Assembly: GCA_948468325.1 (NCBI GenBank)
Contig: CAOKHR010000110.1
Coordinates: 1 to 7,812, forward strand
DNA from: an uncultured Lachnospiraceae bacterium
Lineage (GTDB): Bacteria; Bacillota; Clostridia; Lachnospirales; Lachnospiraceae
Reading direction: 5' to 3'
Length of the DNA: 7,812 bases
Shown here: one piece after another, positions 1-6,726 of the stretch
Position numbering within the stretch: position 1 is the stretch's first letter
Layout of the letters: each line of letters opens with the position of its first letter
Notes under the pieces: model-generated
What the model was told of the DNA's origin: nothing
Database searches by the model: none
What the model saw: the letters and a program-made list of their open reading frames with translations, nothing else
Position numbers and translations under genes: made by a program

Positions 1-21
1 GGGTTTCATAACCCCATCGGT

Positions 22-38
22 GCCTTTCGCAGAAAGGC
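22..38 (+). promoter_or_regulatory. Perfect hairpin holding the marR ribosome binding site
   Basis: A 7-bp perfect inverted repeat (GCCTTTC at 22-28, GAAAGGC at 32-38) with a 3-nt loop lies just before the regulator gene. The 3' arm contains most of the Shine-Dalgarno-like stretch AAAGGCGG (33-40) that serves the ATG at 50. There is no T-run after it on either strand, so it does not look like a terminator. It could mask the ribosome binding site in the mRNA or act as a palindromic operator for MarR autoregulation; both roles are inference. A second small hairpin (GGGTT 1-5, AACCC 10-14) lies just upstream. Confidence 0.4.
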
Positions 39-49
39 GGATTATAGAT

Positions 50-481
50 ATGGAATTTTATATGAATGCACAAATGCAGCGGTTTAATCTGTTGATGTCA
101 GAAATTGATACTGCTTACCATGACGCGGCGCTTAAACTGGGAATGTCCGACAGTGCAATGCTGGTTCTTTATACACTCTGCTCCGGCGGCGGGGAATGTA
201 TGCTTAGTGATATTACATCCGGAGCCAGCAAGCAGACGGTTAACTCTGCACTGCGGAAACTGGAATCAGAAGGGATTGTTTATCTGGAAATTTTTGAGGG
301 AAGGAAAAAGAAAGTGTATCTAACCCCCAAAGGCAGGCAGTTTGCCAAAGATACGGTTTTTCGGGTAATCGAGGCAGAAAATGAGATATTTGCGTCATGG
401 TCCGGGGAAGAGAAACGTATCTATATAGACCTGACACAGCGGTATCTGGCAGATTTTAGGAAAAAAGTAAAGGAGCTTTGA
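50..481 (+). CDS. MarR-family winged-helix transcriptional regulator
   Basis: This 143-aa protein has the size and layout of MarR regulators: an N-terminal helix (about residues 1-30), a winged helix-turn-helix (about 33-100) and a C-terminal dimerisation helix. The recognition-helix region reads SKQTVNSALRKLESEGIV, followed by a charged wing with GRKKKVYLTPKG, as is classic for the family. The frame is open back to a GTG at 20, but ATG at 50 is preferred because AAAGGCGG (33-40) lies 9 nt before it; ATG at 62 has no ribosome binding site. MarR proteins bind palindromic operators as dimers and often repress adjacent drug efflux genes, releasing DNA on ligand binding. Here a MATE pump gene starts 2 nt after the stop, so control of that pump and of itself is the natural inference. 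The gene is intact although the pump is not. Confidence 0.9.
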   Translation: MEFYMNAQMQRFNLLMSEIDTAYHDAALKLGMSDSAMLVLYTLCSGGGECMLSDITSGASKQTVNSALRKLESEGIVYLEIFEGRKKKVYLTPKGRQFAKDTVFRVIEAENEIFASWSGEEKRIYIDLTQRYLADFRKKVKEL

Positions 482-483
482 GT

Positions 484-1812
484 ATGCGGATACAGCTTTC
501 GGATCACTTTGATTACAAAAGATTATTGAAGTTTACATTTCCGTCCATGGTTATGATGGTGTTCACTTCTCTTTACAGTGTAGTGGACGGATTTTTTGTT
601 TCTAATTTTGTGGGAAAGACACCCTTTGCCGCGGTTAATTTTATCATGCCGGTGCTTATGATTCTGGGTTCTGTCGGCTTTATGTTCGGCTCCGGAGGAA
701 GCGCTCTCGTTTCCAGGACCATGGGTGAGGGGGAACCGGAGAAGGCGCGGAAGCTCTTTTCTTTGTTTATATACAGTACAGCAGTCTGCGGCGTTATCCT
801 TGCCGTTATCAGCTTTCTTTTTCTGCGTCCTCTTGCAGCGCTTATGGGGGCAGAGGGGGAAATGCTGGATAACTGTGTGCTTTACGGCAGGATTTTACTG
901 CTGTCACTGCCTTTTTATATGCTTCAGTTTGAGTTCCAGAGTTTTTTTATTACAGCGGAAAGACCGCAGATGGGGCTGGTGGTTACTGTGGTATGAGGTC
1001 TTACAAATATGGTACTGGATGCGCTGTTTATGGCGGTTTTTTCCTGGGGGCTTGCGGGAGCTGCGGCTGCTACGGCAGTCAGCCAGATACTTGGCGGATT
1101 CATTCCGATTCTGTATTTTTGCAGGGCGGGGAGAGGTGTTCTTTGGCTGACAAAGACAAAAATGGACAAAAAAGCATTGGTAAAGGCCTGTACGAATGGC
1201 TCTTCGGAGCTTATGAGCAATATATCCATGTCGATTGTAAGTATACTGTATAATTTCCAGTTGATGAGATATGCCGGTGAAAACGGAATTGCCGCTTATG
1301 GGGTGCTGATGTATGTAAATATGATTTTCCTGGCAATTTTTATCGGATATTCCACAGGCGTGGCGCCGGTAGTCGGCTACCATTACGGGGCGGAGAATCA
1401 TTCGGAACTAAAGGGATTGTTAAAAAAGAGCTATGTCATTATTGGCATATTTGCAGTGGCCATGTTTGGGCTGGCTGAGCTTCTGGCAGGAACGCTGGCC
1501 GGTATCTTTGTGGGATATGACAAAGGGCTTATGGAGATGACGGAAAGGGCATTTATGATCTATTCAGTTTCTTTCCTGTTCTCCGGGATTGCCATTTATG
1601 GTTCTTCTTTCTTTACCGCGTTAAATGACGGGCTGACTTCCGCCCTGATCTCCTTTTTGCGCAGCCTCTTGTTTCAGGTGGCAGCCGTTATTATCCTGCC
1701 GCTTGTTTTCGGGATAGACGGGATCTGGTTTTCGGTTGTGGCGGCGGAGCTGGTAGCGGCGGTGATGACGGTTTTGTTTATCGCCGGAAAGAGGGGAAAG
1801 TATCACTATTAA
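484..1812 (+). pseudogene. MATE-family efflux transporter, interrupted by an in-frame TGA
   Basis: Read through position 996, the frame encodes 442 residues, a normal length for MATE exporters, which use H+ or Na+ gradients to expel cationic drugs across the inner membrane. The start is ATG 484, served by AAGGAG at 470-475. The N-terminal part has family traits: LKFTFPSMVMMVFTSLYSVVDGFFVSNFVG, then an FGSGGSALVSRTMGEG loop. At codon 171 a TGA (994-996) follows TVV, and the same frame resumes at once with GLTNMVLDALFMAVFSWGLAGAA, the segment that normally continues the protein. No shift or missing sequence is evident, so this is one nonsense codon. ATG 1009 could restart the second half (267 aa), but half a MATE fold is unlikely to transport. 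A sequencing error is possible. The gene is translationally close to marR (2-nt gap). Confidence 0.85.
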
Positions 1813-1855
1813 ATAAAATGTAGTTTGTGGAATCAGGATTGGAGGAATGGAGAGA

Positions 1856-2440
1856 TTGGAAAAAGTTTATAAGGTAATACGGGTTATTACGGTAGCGCCG
1901 GTTCTGGCACTTATTATGGCAGGTCTGACTGCAGGAAGGTGTGAGGGTATTTTTCCTTCCACATGGCATTTGGCATACAGTATGTTTTTCCTTGGCATCC
2001 TGCCGTTATTGGCATATCCGCTCCAGAAATATATTCCTGCTTATAAAGATCAGGGACGCGAAGGGCAGCGGAATCTGGCAATTCTCTTTGCTGTGGCAGG
2101 ATTTACAATGGGCTGCGTTATGAGTTTTGCATTTCCGGCGTCTGACGGACTGTGGGTGATATTTTTGGAATATTTTTGCGGTGCTCTGGCAGTGCTTATC
2201 TTTAATAAAGGATTCCATATCCGGCTCAGCGGCCATGCCTGCGGTGCTCTGGCGCCGGTAGCGCTTTTTCTGTATTTCGGGCTGTATGGGGCAGCGGCAG
2301 CCGGTACGGTTTTGGCAGTTCTTGTGTTTGTGGCAAGTATAGAGACGAAGCGCCATACATTTTTTCAGCTGCTTGGCGGCGGGCTGGTTCCGCTTATCAG
2401 TATAGTTGTGATTGGACAGTTTTTTGATTTATCGGCTTGA
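1856..2440 (+). CDS. Small polytopic membrane protein, degenerate PAP2-like
   Basis: The product is about 194-197 aa and strongly hydrophobic, with roughly six membrane segments. PAP2 phosphatases carry K-x6-RP, PSGH and SR-x5-H-x3-D motifs. Here, counted from ATG 1847, there is K121, R126, then SGH at 128-130 in IRLSGHACG, and KRH at 168-170, but the aspartate expected four residues after the histidine is Q174. It may be a PAP2-like protein of altered activity or simply a membrane protein of unknown role. The start is uncertain: ATG 1847 abuts GGAGG (1841-1845) with only 1 nt between them, too close, whereas TTG 1856 lies 10 nt after it and is used here; ATG 1847 would need the weaker AGGA at 1835-1838. 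It follows the broken MATE gene by about 40 nt and is probably co-transcribed with it. Confidence 0.6.
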   Translation: MEKVYKVIRVITVAPVLALIMAGLTAGRCEGIFPSTWHLAYSMFFLGILPLLAYPLQKYIPAYKDQGREGQRNLAILFAVAGFTMGCVMSFAFPASDGLWVIFLEYFCGALAVLIFNKGFHIRLSGHACGALAPVALFLYFGLYGAAAAGTVLAVLVFVASIETKRHTFFQLLGGGLVPLISIVVIGQFFDLSA

Positions 2441-2465
2441 CAATTTTTAAAAAACTTTATAAAAT
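2437..2465 (+). promoter_or_regulatory. Sigma-A type promoter ahead of the second MATE gene
   Basis: TTGACA at 2437-2442 is a perfect -35 hexamer, and TAAAAT at 2460-2465 matches 5 of 6 bases of the -10 consensus with a 17-nt spacer. It overlaps the stop codon of the preceding membrane-protein gene and gives a predicted start near 2472. The neighbouring TATAAT at 2465-2470 is a better hexamer, but its 22-nt spacing is too long. Confidence 0.6.
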
Positions 2466-2471
2466 ATAATG

Positions 2472-2560
2472 GCTTGCTCGGAGGGCATATTATTCATTTA
2501 GAGATAATAGGCTGGATAAGGCACGGACTGAAATGTCTGTTTCTTATCCGGCTTTTTGTT
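2472..2560 (+). ncRNA. Putative short leader RNA or attenuator before the second MATE gene
   Basis: Between the promoter at 2437-2465 and the MATE start at 2604 lies a predicted transcript of about 85-90 nt. It contains an AT-rich hairpin (TATTAT 2488-2493 with ATAATA 2504-2509) and then a terminator hairpin. A promoter followed at once by a terminator and a gene is the layout of a cis attenuator or small riboswitch; it may equally be a free small RNA, or only the terminator of the upstream genes. I do not recognise it as a known riboswitch class. Confidence 0.35.
2511..2560 (+). terminator. Rho-independent terminator
   Basis: GCTGGATAAG (2511-2520) pairs with CTTATCCGGC (2543-2552) over 10 bp with one G:U, around a 22-nt loop that has a possible inner pairing (GGAC with GTCT). 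A T-rich tract TTTTTGTTTT follows directly. It ends either the upstream genes or the leader started at 2437-2465. Confidence 0.75.
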
Positions 2561-2603
2561 TTGCGGGGAAGTAAATATATATTTCGTGAAGGAAGTGAAG
2601 GTT

Positions 2604-4025
2604 ATGGATTTTCTGACAGGAAAAATAAGACCAATGTATTTTAAGTATCTGGCTGCTGCCTTTGGAAGTGCGCTGATTTCGTCCATCTATGGCATGGTGG
2701 ATATGGCTATGGTGGGACAATATCAGGGACCGGAAGGAACGGCGGCTTTGGCAGTTGTCAGTCCCGTCTGGAATATTATTTATAGTCTGGGACTGCTCAT
2801 GGGAATTGGCGGTTCTGTACTTTTCAGCACACTGCGGGGAGAATCCGGACAGAATCAGAAAAAGTCCAATGAATATTTTACTGCTGCAGTGATTGGCGTA
2901 GTAATTCTGGCAGTTATTACATGGGTGGCGGTTATCTTTTTTGACCGTGAATTGCTGCTTTTGTTTGGGGCGGAGGAAACTTTGCTGCCTTTGGCAAGGC
3001 GGTATCTGTTTCCCGTGAAATTTGTAGTGCCGAGTTTTCTTTTTACACAGCTTATGGCTGCTTTTTTGCGCAATGACGGAAATCCGGCGCTGGCTACAAA
3101 AGCAGTTTTATTTGGCGGCATTTTTAATCCAAATTAGGGTTTAATTCCCCGCAGCTCTGCTGCGTAGCAAGCTAATACCGAGCAGAGCGAGGTTGGTCTT
3201 TTGATACCCCGCAGCTTGCTGCGGGGTCGTTCATTATTTTTTGTTTTTGTCCTGAAGATGGGTATTATGGGAGCAGGGCTTGCTACTGCTATGGGGTCTG
3301 TGTTTTCCCTGCTGGCAATGCTGACACATTTTGTGGGTAAAAAGAATACGCTTAAGTTTGTAAAGCCGGTGAAATTGTTTTCCATGCTGAAATCTATTTG
3401 CGTAACCGGATTTTCCACTTTTTTTATTGATGTGGCGATGGGAATTCTTACGATGCTGTTTAACAGGCAGATTTTGAAATATCTGGGGACGGATGCGCTG
3501 TCAGTTTATGGCATTATCATCAATATCAGCACGTTTGTCCAGTGCTGTGCATACAGTATCGGACAGGCTTCCCAGCCGATGATTTCCATGAATTACGGCG
3601 CAGGAAAAGGGGAGCGCATTGCACAGATTTTGAAATATGCATTGGGAACGGCAGCAGCATTCGGGCTTATTTGGACGGCTCTGGCGGTCTTTGTGCCAAA
3701 TGCATTTGTTCGTATTTTTATGACGCCGACGGAAGAAATACTGGCCATTGCACCCGGTATTATCCGCAGTTACGGGATTTCTTTTCTTCTGCTTCCGTTT
3801 AATATTTTTTCAACTTATTATTTTCAGGCATTGATGAAGCCGAAAACTTCTTTTGCGGTGTCTGTTTCCAGAGGGGCTGTAATCAGCGGAATTTTAATTT
3901 GTATTCTTCCTGTTTTGGCCGGAGCGAATGCAATCTGGTTTGCTATGCCGGTTACGGAATTTTTAGTTGCGGTTTATGTTATAATAAGAATGGTACAGTA
4001 TATGAAAGCAGTTAAAATTTCTTGA
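2604..4025 (+). pseudogene. Second MATE-family efflux transporter, disrupted by a palindromic repeat insertion
   Basis: The N-terminal half starts at ATG 2604 (AAGGA at 2589-2593, 10-nt spacing; in-frame codons upstream have no better site) and reads MDFLTGKIRPMYFKYLAAAFG, then SIYGMVDMAMVGQY, typical of MATE proteins. It is open to GGIFN (ending at 3128), then meets TAG at 3135 and again TAG at 3165. Coding similarity resumes near 3234 in the same frame with LFFVFVLKMGIMGAGLATAMGSV and runs to 4025, with NYGAGKGERI and a terminal membrane bundle. Taking out about 105 nt would leave about 440 residues, the usual length, with perhaps four residues lost at the junction. The insert is the palindromic element described separately. 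TTG 3201 could open the second half, but the product would lack half the transporter. The gene is a paralogue of the one at 484-1812, not a near-identical copy. Confidence 0.88.
3129..3232. repeat. Palindromic MITE-like/REP-like element inserted in a MATE gene
   Basis: This GC-rich insert contains several complementary segments. CCCCGCAGC (3147-3155) and GCTGCGGGG (3218-3226) form outer inverted repeats. Near the right end, ACCCCGCAGC (3206-3215) and GCTGCGGGGT (3218-3227) make a 10-bp hairpin with a 2-nt loop. CGCAGC (3151-inclusive arm 3150-3155) and GCTGCG (3159-3164) make a left hairpin. GCTCTGCT (3154-3161) also matches AGCAGAGC (3181-3188), and AGCAAGCT (3166-3173) matches AGCTTGCT (3214-3221). 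The pairings compete, so the RNA could switch folds. It encodes no protein. Exact ends are inferred from where MATE similarity stops and resumes; no target-site duplication is evident. The PRSLLRG-type peptide it encodes is one I recall seeing in many spurious Lachnospiraceae ORFs, which suggests a dispersed family; this was not checked. Confidence 0.75.
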
Positions 4026-4072
4026 AAGTTTTCTTATGATATGTAACAATAGTAAATAAAACTGCTGTCACA

Positions 4073-4093
4073 CAGACAAGGAAGCGTTGTCTG
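4073..4093 (+). other. Small hairpin in the gap before the methyltransferase fusion gene
   Basis: CAGACAA (4073-4079) and TTGTCTG (4087-4093) form a 7-bp perfect stem with a 7-nt loop. No T-run follows, so it is a poor terminator. It lies 22 nt before the TTG start of the next gene and could be an operator or mRNA leader structure. No convincing promoter was found in 4026-4115; TTGAAA at 4022-4027 has only a weak -10 partner. Confidence 0.3.
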
Positions 4094-4115
4094 ATTAAGA
4101 AAGAGGTAACATACA

Positions 4116-4736
4116 TTGAAAACAAGAGAAGAAGCACTTGCATATGGGCTGTCATTTCCGGATACTTATCAGGAAGCTCCGTTTCATGATGAAAACTGGC
4201 AGCTTGTCAGGGTAAAAGAAAGCAAAAAAGCATTTCTGTGGACGTATGAGAGAAACGGCTGCATCAATTTAAACGTAAAGGTAAGCACCGAGTGGAGGGA
4301 TTTCTGGAGAAATGCCTATGATGCGGTAATTCCGGGCTGGCACCAGAATAAGGAGCACTGGAATACGATTATTCTTGACGGCACAGTGCCGGACAATGAA
4401 ATCCGGCGTATGATTGCGGAAAGCTATGATATTGTGACGGACAGTCCGTCTAAGCGGATTTATGAGGCGGTGAAGAAAATCCCCAAAGGCAGAGTTGCTA
4501 CATATGGCAGGATTGCAGAGCTTGCGGGAGATAAAAAGATGGCAAGAGCAGTCGGCAATGCGCTGCACAAAAATCCCAATCCCGATGAAATTCCATGTTA
4601 CAGAGTGGTAAATGCGAAAGGAGAACTGTCAGGAGAGTTTGCGTTTGGAGGAAAAGGCGCACAGGCAAAGCTGTTAGAGGCAGACGGAATCGAAGTAAAA
4701 GACGGCAGGGTAAATTTGGAGAAATACGGAATATAA
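4116..4736 (+). CDS. MmcQ/YjbR-like domain fused to an O6-alkylguanine-DNA methyltransferase-like domain
   Basis: This 206-aa protein has two parts. Residues 1 to about 108 resemble the MmcQ/YjbR family, a small DNA-binding-like fold, ending in the hallmark HWNTIILDG, PDNEIRRMI and SYDIV. Residues about 111-190 resemble the C-terminal domain of Ada/Ogt proteins, which take O6-alkyl groups from guanine onto a cysteine in a suicide reaction. A winged-helix-like segment covers about 115-138, the putative arginine finger is R144 in ARAVGNAL, and the active site is PCYRV (160-164) with Cys161 present. Classical enzymes read PCHRV; here tyrosine replaces the histidine that helps activate the cysteine. 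Cysteine retention separates it from alkyltransferase-like proteins, which have tryptophan there. The start is TTG 4116, supported by AGAGG (4102-4106) 9 nt upstream. A role in alkylation repair or damage recognition is likely; activity is uncertain. Confidence 0.88.
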   Translation: MKTREEALAYGLSFPDTYQEAPFHDENWQLVRVKESKKAFLWTYERNGCINLNVKVSTEWRDFWRNAYDAVIPGWHQNKEHWNTIILDGTVPDNEIRRMIAESYDIVTDSPSKRIYEAVKKIPKGRVATYGRIAELAGDKKMARAVGNALHKNPNPDEIPCYRVVNAKGELSGEFAFGGKGAQAKLLEADGIEVKDGRVNLEKYGI

Positions 4737-4802
4737 AGAGGCAGGACTATCTGTTATATATATCAGCATAGGATAGAAAAGTGCAAAAAAATGGAGGAAT
4801 AT

Positions 4803-6719
4803 ATGGGAAAAGAAGATTACAGCAAGGCGTTTAAACTGGGAAAGAAAGATTATCAGGCCAGAATGCTGCGCGGCGAAAAGCCTACGCTTATGGTTCTGGA
4901 TGATATTATGCCGGAAAAGGGATCTTATTCAGAAGCATCTCTTGGAATGGTACAGATTCCGGTGGAACAGATTGCAGGAACAAAGACAGTAAGCAGAAGC
5001 AGTTCCTTTGCCGGAAATTTTATGCCGATTTTGCGGGAAACGACGGAATTTGCTTCCAAATGGGCGGAGCTTAGCACAAGCCATGTGGAGGAGGGCATCC
5101 GTGAACCCATAAAAGCTTATGAATATATGAATAAATTTTATGTGGAAGAGGGAAACAAACGGGTCAGCGTTATGAAATATTTCGGGGCAGTTTCCATTCC
5201 CGGAAATGTAACACGTATTATTCCCAGGCGGACGGAAGAAAAAGAAAATAAAATCTATTATGAGTTCCTTGATTTCTATCAGGCGGCGCCGATTAATTAT
5301 ATCTGGTTTTCAAAAGAAGGAAGTTTTGCCAGGCTGCAGGAGGCGGTGGGAAAAGAGCCGGAGGAACTCTGGGACAAAGAAGAGCTGACAAAATTCAGTT
5401 CTATTTATACAAGATTTGCAACAGAATACCAGGCGAAAGGCGGGAGCAAACTGAAAATTACGCCCGGTGATGCATTTCTGGCGTTTATTACGCTGTACGG
5501 ATACGATACCATTGACAAAAAAACCGCCAATGAGATAAAAGAGCTGATTGCAAAAAGCTGGGAAGAATTTGAGCTGCTGGAAGAAGAACAGGAAATTGAT
5601 TTAAAGATGAAGCCTACTCAGAAAAAGAAATCGCTGTTCAGTATTCTGCATGCGACTTCTTCCAAAAAGCTGAAAATCGCCTTTATTTATGAAAAGACGC
5701 CGGGAACATCCGCCTGGGCATACGCTCATGAGCTGGGAAGGCTGCATTTGGAAGAAAGATTTCCGGAAGAGGTGCAGACAGTTGCATTTGAAAACGGGAC
5801 GCAGGAAAATATTGATGCGCTGATTGCAGATGCAATTGCAGTGGGCTGCAAACTGATTTTTACAACGACGCCTCCGTTTGTGCAGGCCAGTGTAAAAGCC
5901 GCTATTGAAAATCCGCAGATACAGATTTTAAACTGTTCTCTGAATACATCCCATCGCTATATCCGTACATACTATTCCAGAATGTACGAAGCGAAATTTC
6001 TGATGGGGGCCATAGCCGGGGCTATAGCGGAAAACAGCCGCATGACATATATTGCAGATTATCCGATTTACGGTTCCATAGCCAATATCAATGCATTTGC
6101 GCTGGGAGCCAAAATGATTAATCCGAGGGCAAAGGTTTATCTGGAATGGTCAACCAAAAAAGAAGTGGACGTTGTGGATAAAATCAGGGAAAGCATGTCT
6201 TCCTGTATTTCGGGAAGGGATCTGGTGATTCCCGAAGACGCTTCCCGTTTTTTTGGAATTTACCATATGGAAGACGGCCGTCCCAGGAATCTGGCCATGC
6301 CGCTGTGGCACTGGGGCAGATTTTATGAGCATCTTATCTGGGCGATTATTGACGGAACCTGGAAATACGACGACAATCCGTCTAAGGTAAAAGCGATTAA
6401 TTACTGGTGGGGCATGGCGGAGGGCGTTATCGACGTCATTACTTCCAAATATCTGCCGATTGGAACAAAACGTCTGGTGGAACTGTTAAAAGGGACAATT
6501 TGTTCGGAAGTATTCAATCCGTTTTCCGGCGTTTTATATTCCCAGTCCGGCATTGTTGAAAAAGATCCGGATGCAAGTCTTTCTCCGGAAGAAATTATGA
6601 CAATGGACTGGCTGGCGGAAAATATTATCGGTTCCATTCCGGAAAAAGAAGAATTAAAGGAGCAGGCGACGCCGGTTATCAAACAGCAGGGCGTAAAACA
6701 GACGCCGGCGAAAGGTTAA
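4803..6719 (+). CDS. ParB/sulfiredoxin-like N-terminus fused to BMP/PnrA-type ligand-binding domain
   Basis: ATG 4803 is chosen over ATG 4791 because GGAGGA (4793-4798) sits 4-5 nt before it, while the earlier ATG has no ribosome binding site; the protein is then 638 aa. Numbering from this start, residues about 46-145 resemble a ParB/sulfiredoxin-like fold: IPVEQIAGTKTVSRSSSF, EPIKAYEYMNKFYVEEGNKR, with GNKR at 117-120. A mostly helical region (about 155-260) and a charged linker follow. Residues about 289-586 resemble BMP/PnrA periplasmic binding proteins, normally nucleoside receptors of ABC importers: KLKIAFIYEKTPGTSAWAYA, FTTTPPFVQA, KFLMGAIAGAIAE and GSIANINAFALGAKM. There is no signal peptide or lipobox, so it should be cytoplasmic rather than a transport receptor. 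No ABC permease or ATPase is nearby. Ligand sensing coupled to a nucleotide- or DNA-binding head is inference. Confidence 0.85.
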   Translation: MGKEDYSKAFKLGKKDYQARMLRGEKPTLMVLDDIMPEKGSYSEASLGMVQIPVEQIAGTKTVSRSSSFAGNFMPILRETTEFASKWAELSTSHVEEGIREPIKAYEYMNKFYVEEGNKRVSVMKYFGAVSIPGNVTRIIPRRTEEKENKIYYEFLDFYQAAPINYIWFSKEGSFARLQEAVGKEPEELWDKEELTKFSSIYTRFATEYQAKGGSKLKITPGDAFLAFITLYGYDTIDKKTANEIKELIAKSWEEFELLEEEQEIDLKMKPTQKKKSLFSILHATSSKKLKIAFIYEKTPGTSAWAYAHELGRLHLEERFPEEVQTVAFENGTQENIDALIADAIAVGCKLIFTTTPPFVQASVKAAIENPQIQILNCSLNTSHRYIRTYYSRMYEAKFLMGAIAGAIAENSRMTYIADYPIYGSIANINAFALGAKMINPRAKVYLEWSTKKEVDVVDKIRESMSSCISGRDLVIPEDASRFFGIYHMEDGRPRNLAMPLWHWGRFYEHLIWAIIDGTWKYDDNPSKVKAINYWWGMAEGVIDVITSKYLPIGTKRLVELLKGTICSEVFNPFSGVLYSQSGIVEKDPDASLSPEEIMTMDWLAENIIGSIPEKEELKEQATPVIKQQGVKQTPAKG

Positions 6720-6726
6720 CTGGCAT

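Noticed and set aside
994..996. TGA as a selenocysteine or reassigned codon
   Set aside because: MATE transporters are not known to use selenocysteine, no obvious SECIS-like hairpin follows directly, and other genes here end with TGA (481, 2440), so the codon is a normal stop.
904..1401. Reverse-strand open frame of 165 codons across the first MATE gene
   Set aside because: It lies opposite a clear MATE coding frame, is rich in Arg, His and Cys, has no recognisable motif and crosses the TGA site only because the complementary strand is open there.
2465..2470. TATAAT as the -10 element paired with TTGACA at 2437
   Set aside because: The spacing would be 22 nt; TAAAAT at 2460-2465 gives the optimal 17 nt.
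3147..3227. CRISPR repeats or an attC-like site
   Set aside because: The repeated segments are inverted, not regularly spaced direct repeats, and there are no spacers, cas genes or integron core sites nearby.
3134..3418. Reverse-strand open frame over the palindromic element, and + strand TTG 3201 as a true gene start
   Set aside because: Both depend on the repeat sequence, which is open in several frames because of its composition; the MATE similarity shows that 3201 starts within an insert in an older gene.
4073..4093. Terminator for the second MATE gene
   Set aside because: The 7-bp stem is followed by ATTAAGA rather than a T-run on the + strand.
4747..4776. Inverted repeat CTATC/GATAG with an AT-rich centre before the BMP-like gene
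   Set aside because: The stem is only 5 bp over a long AT-rich loop with no T-run or promoter of good quality; chance is a sufficient explanation.
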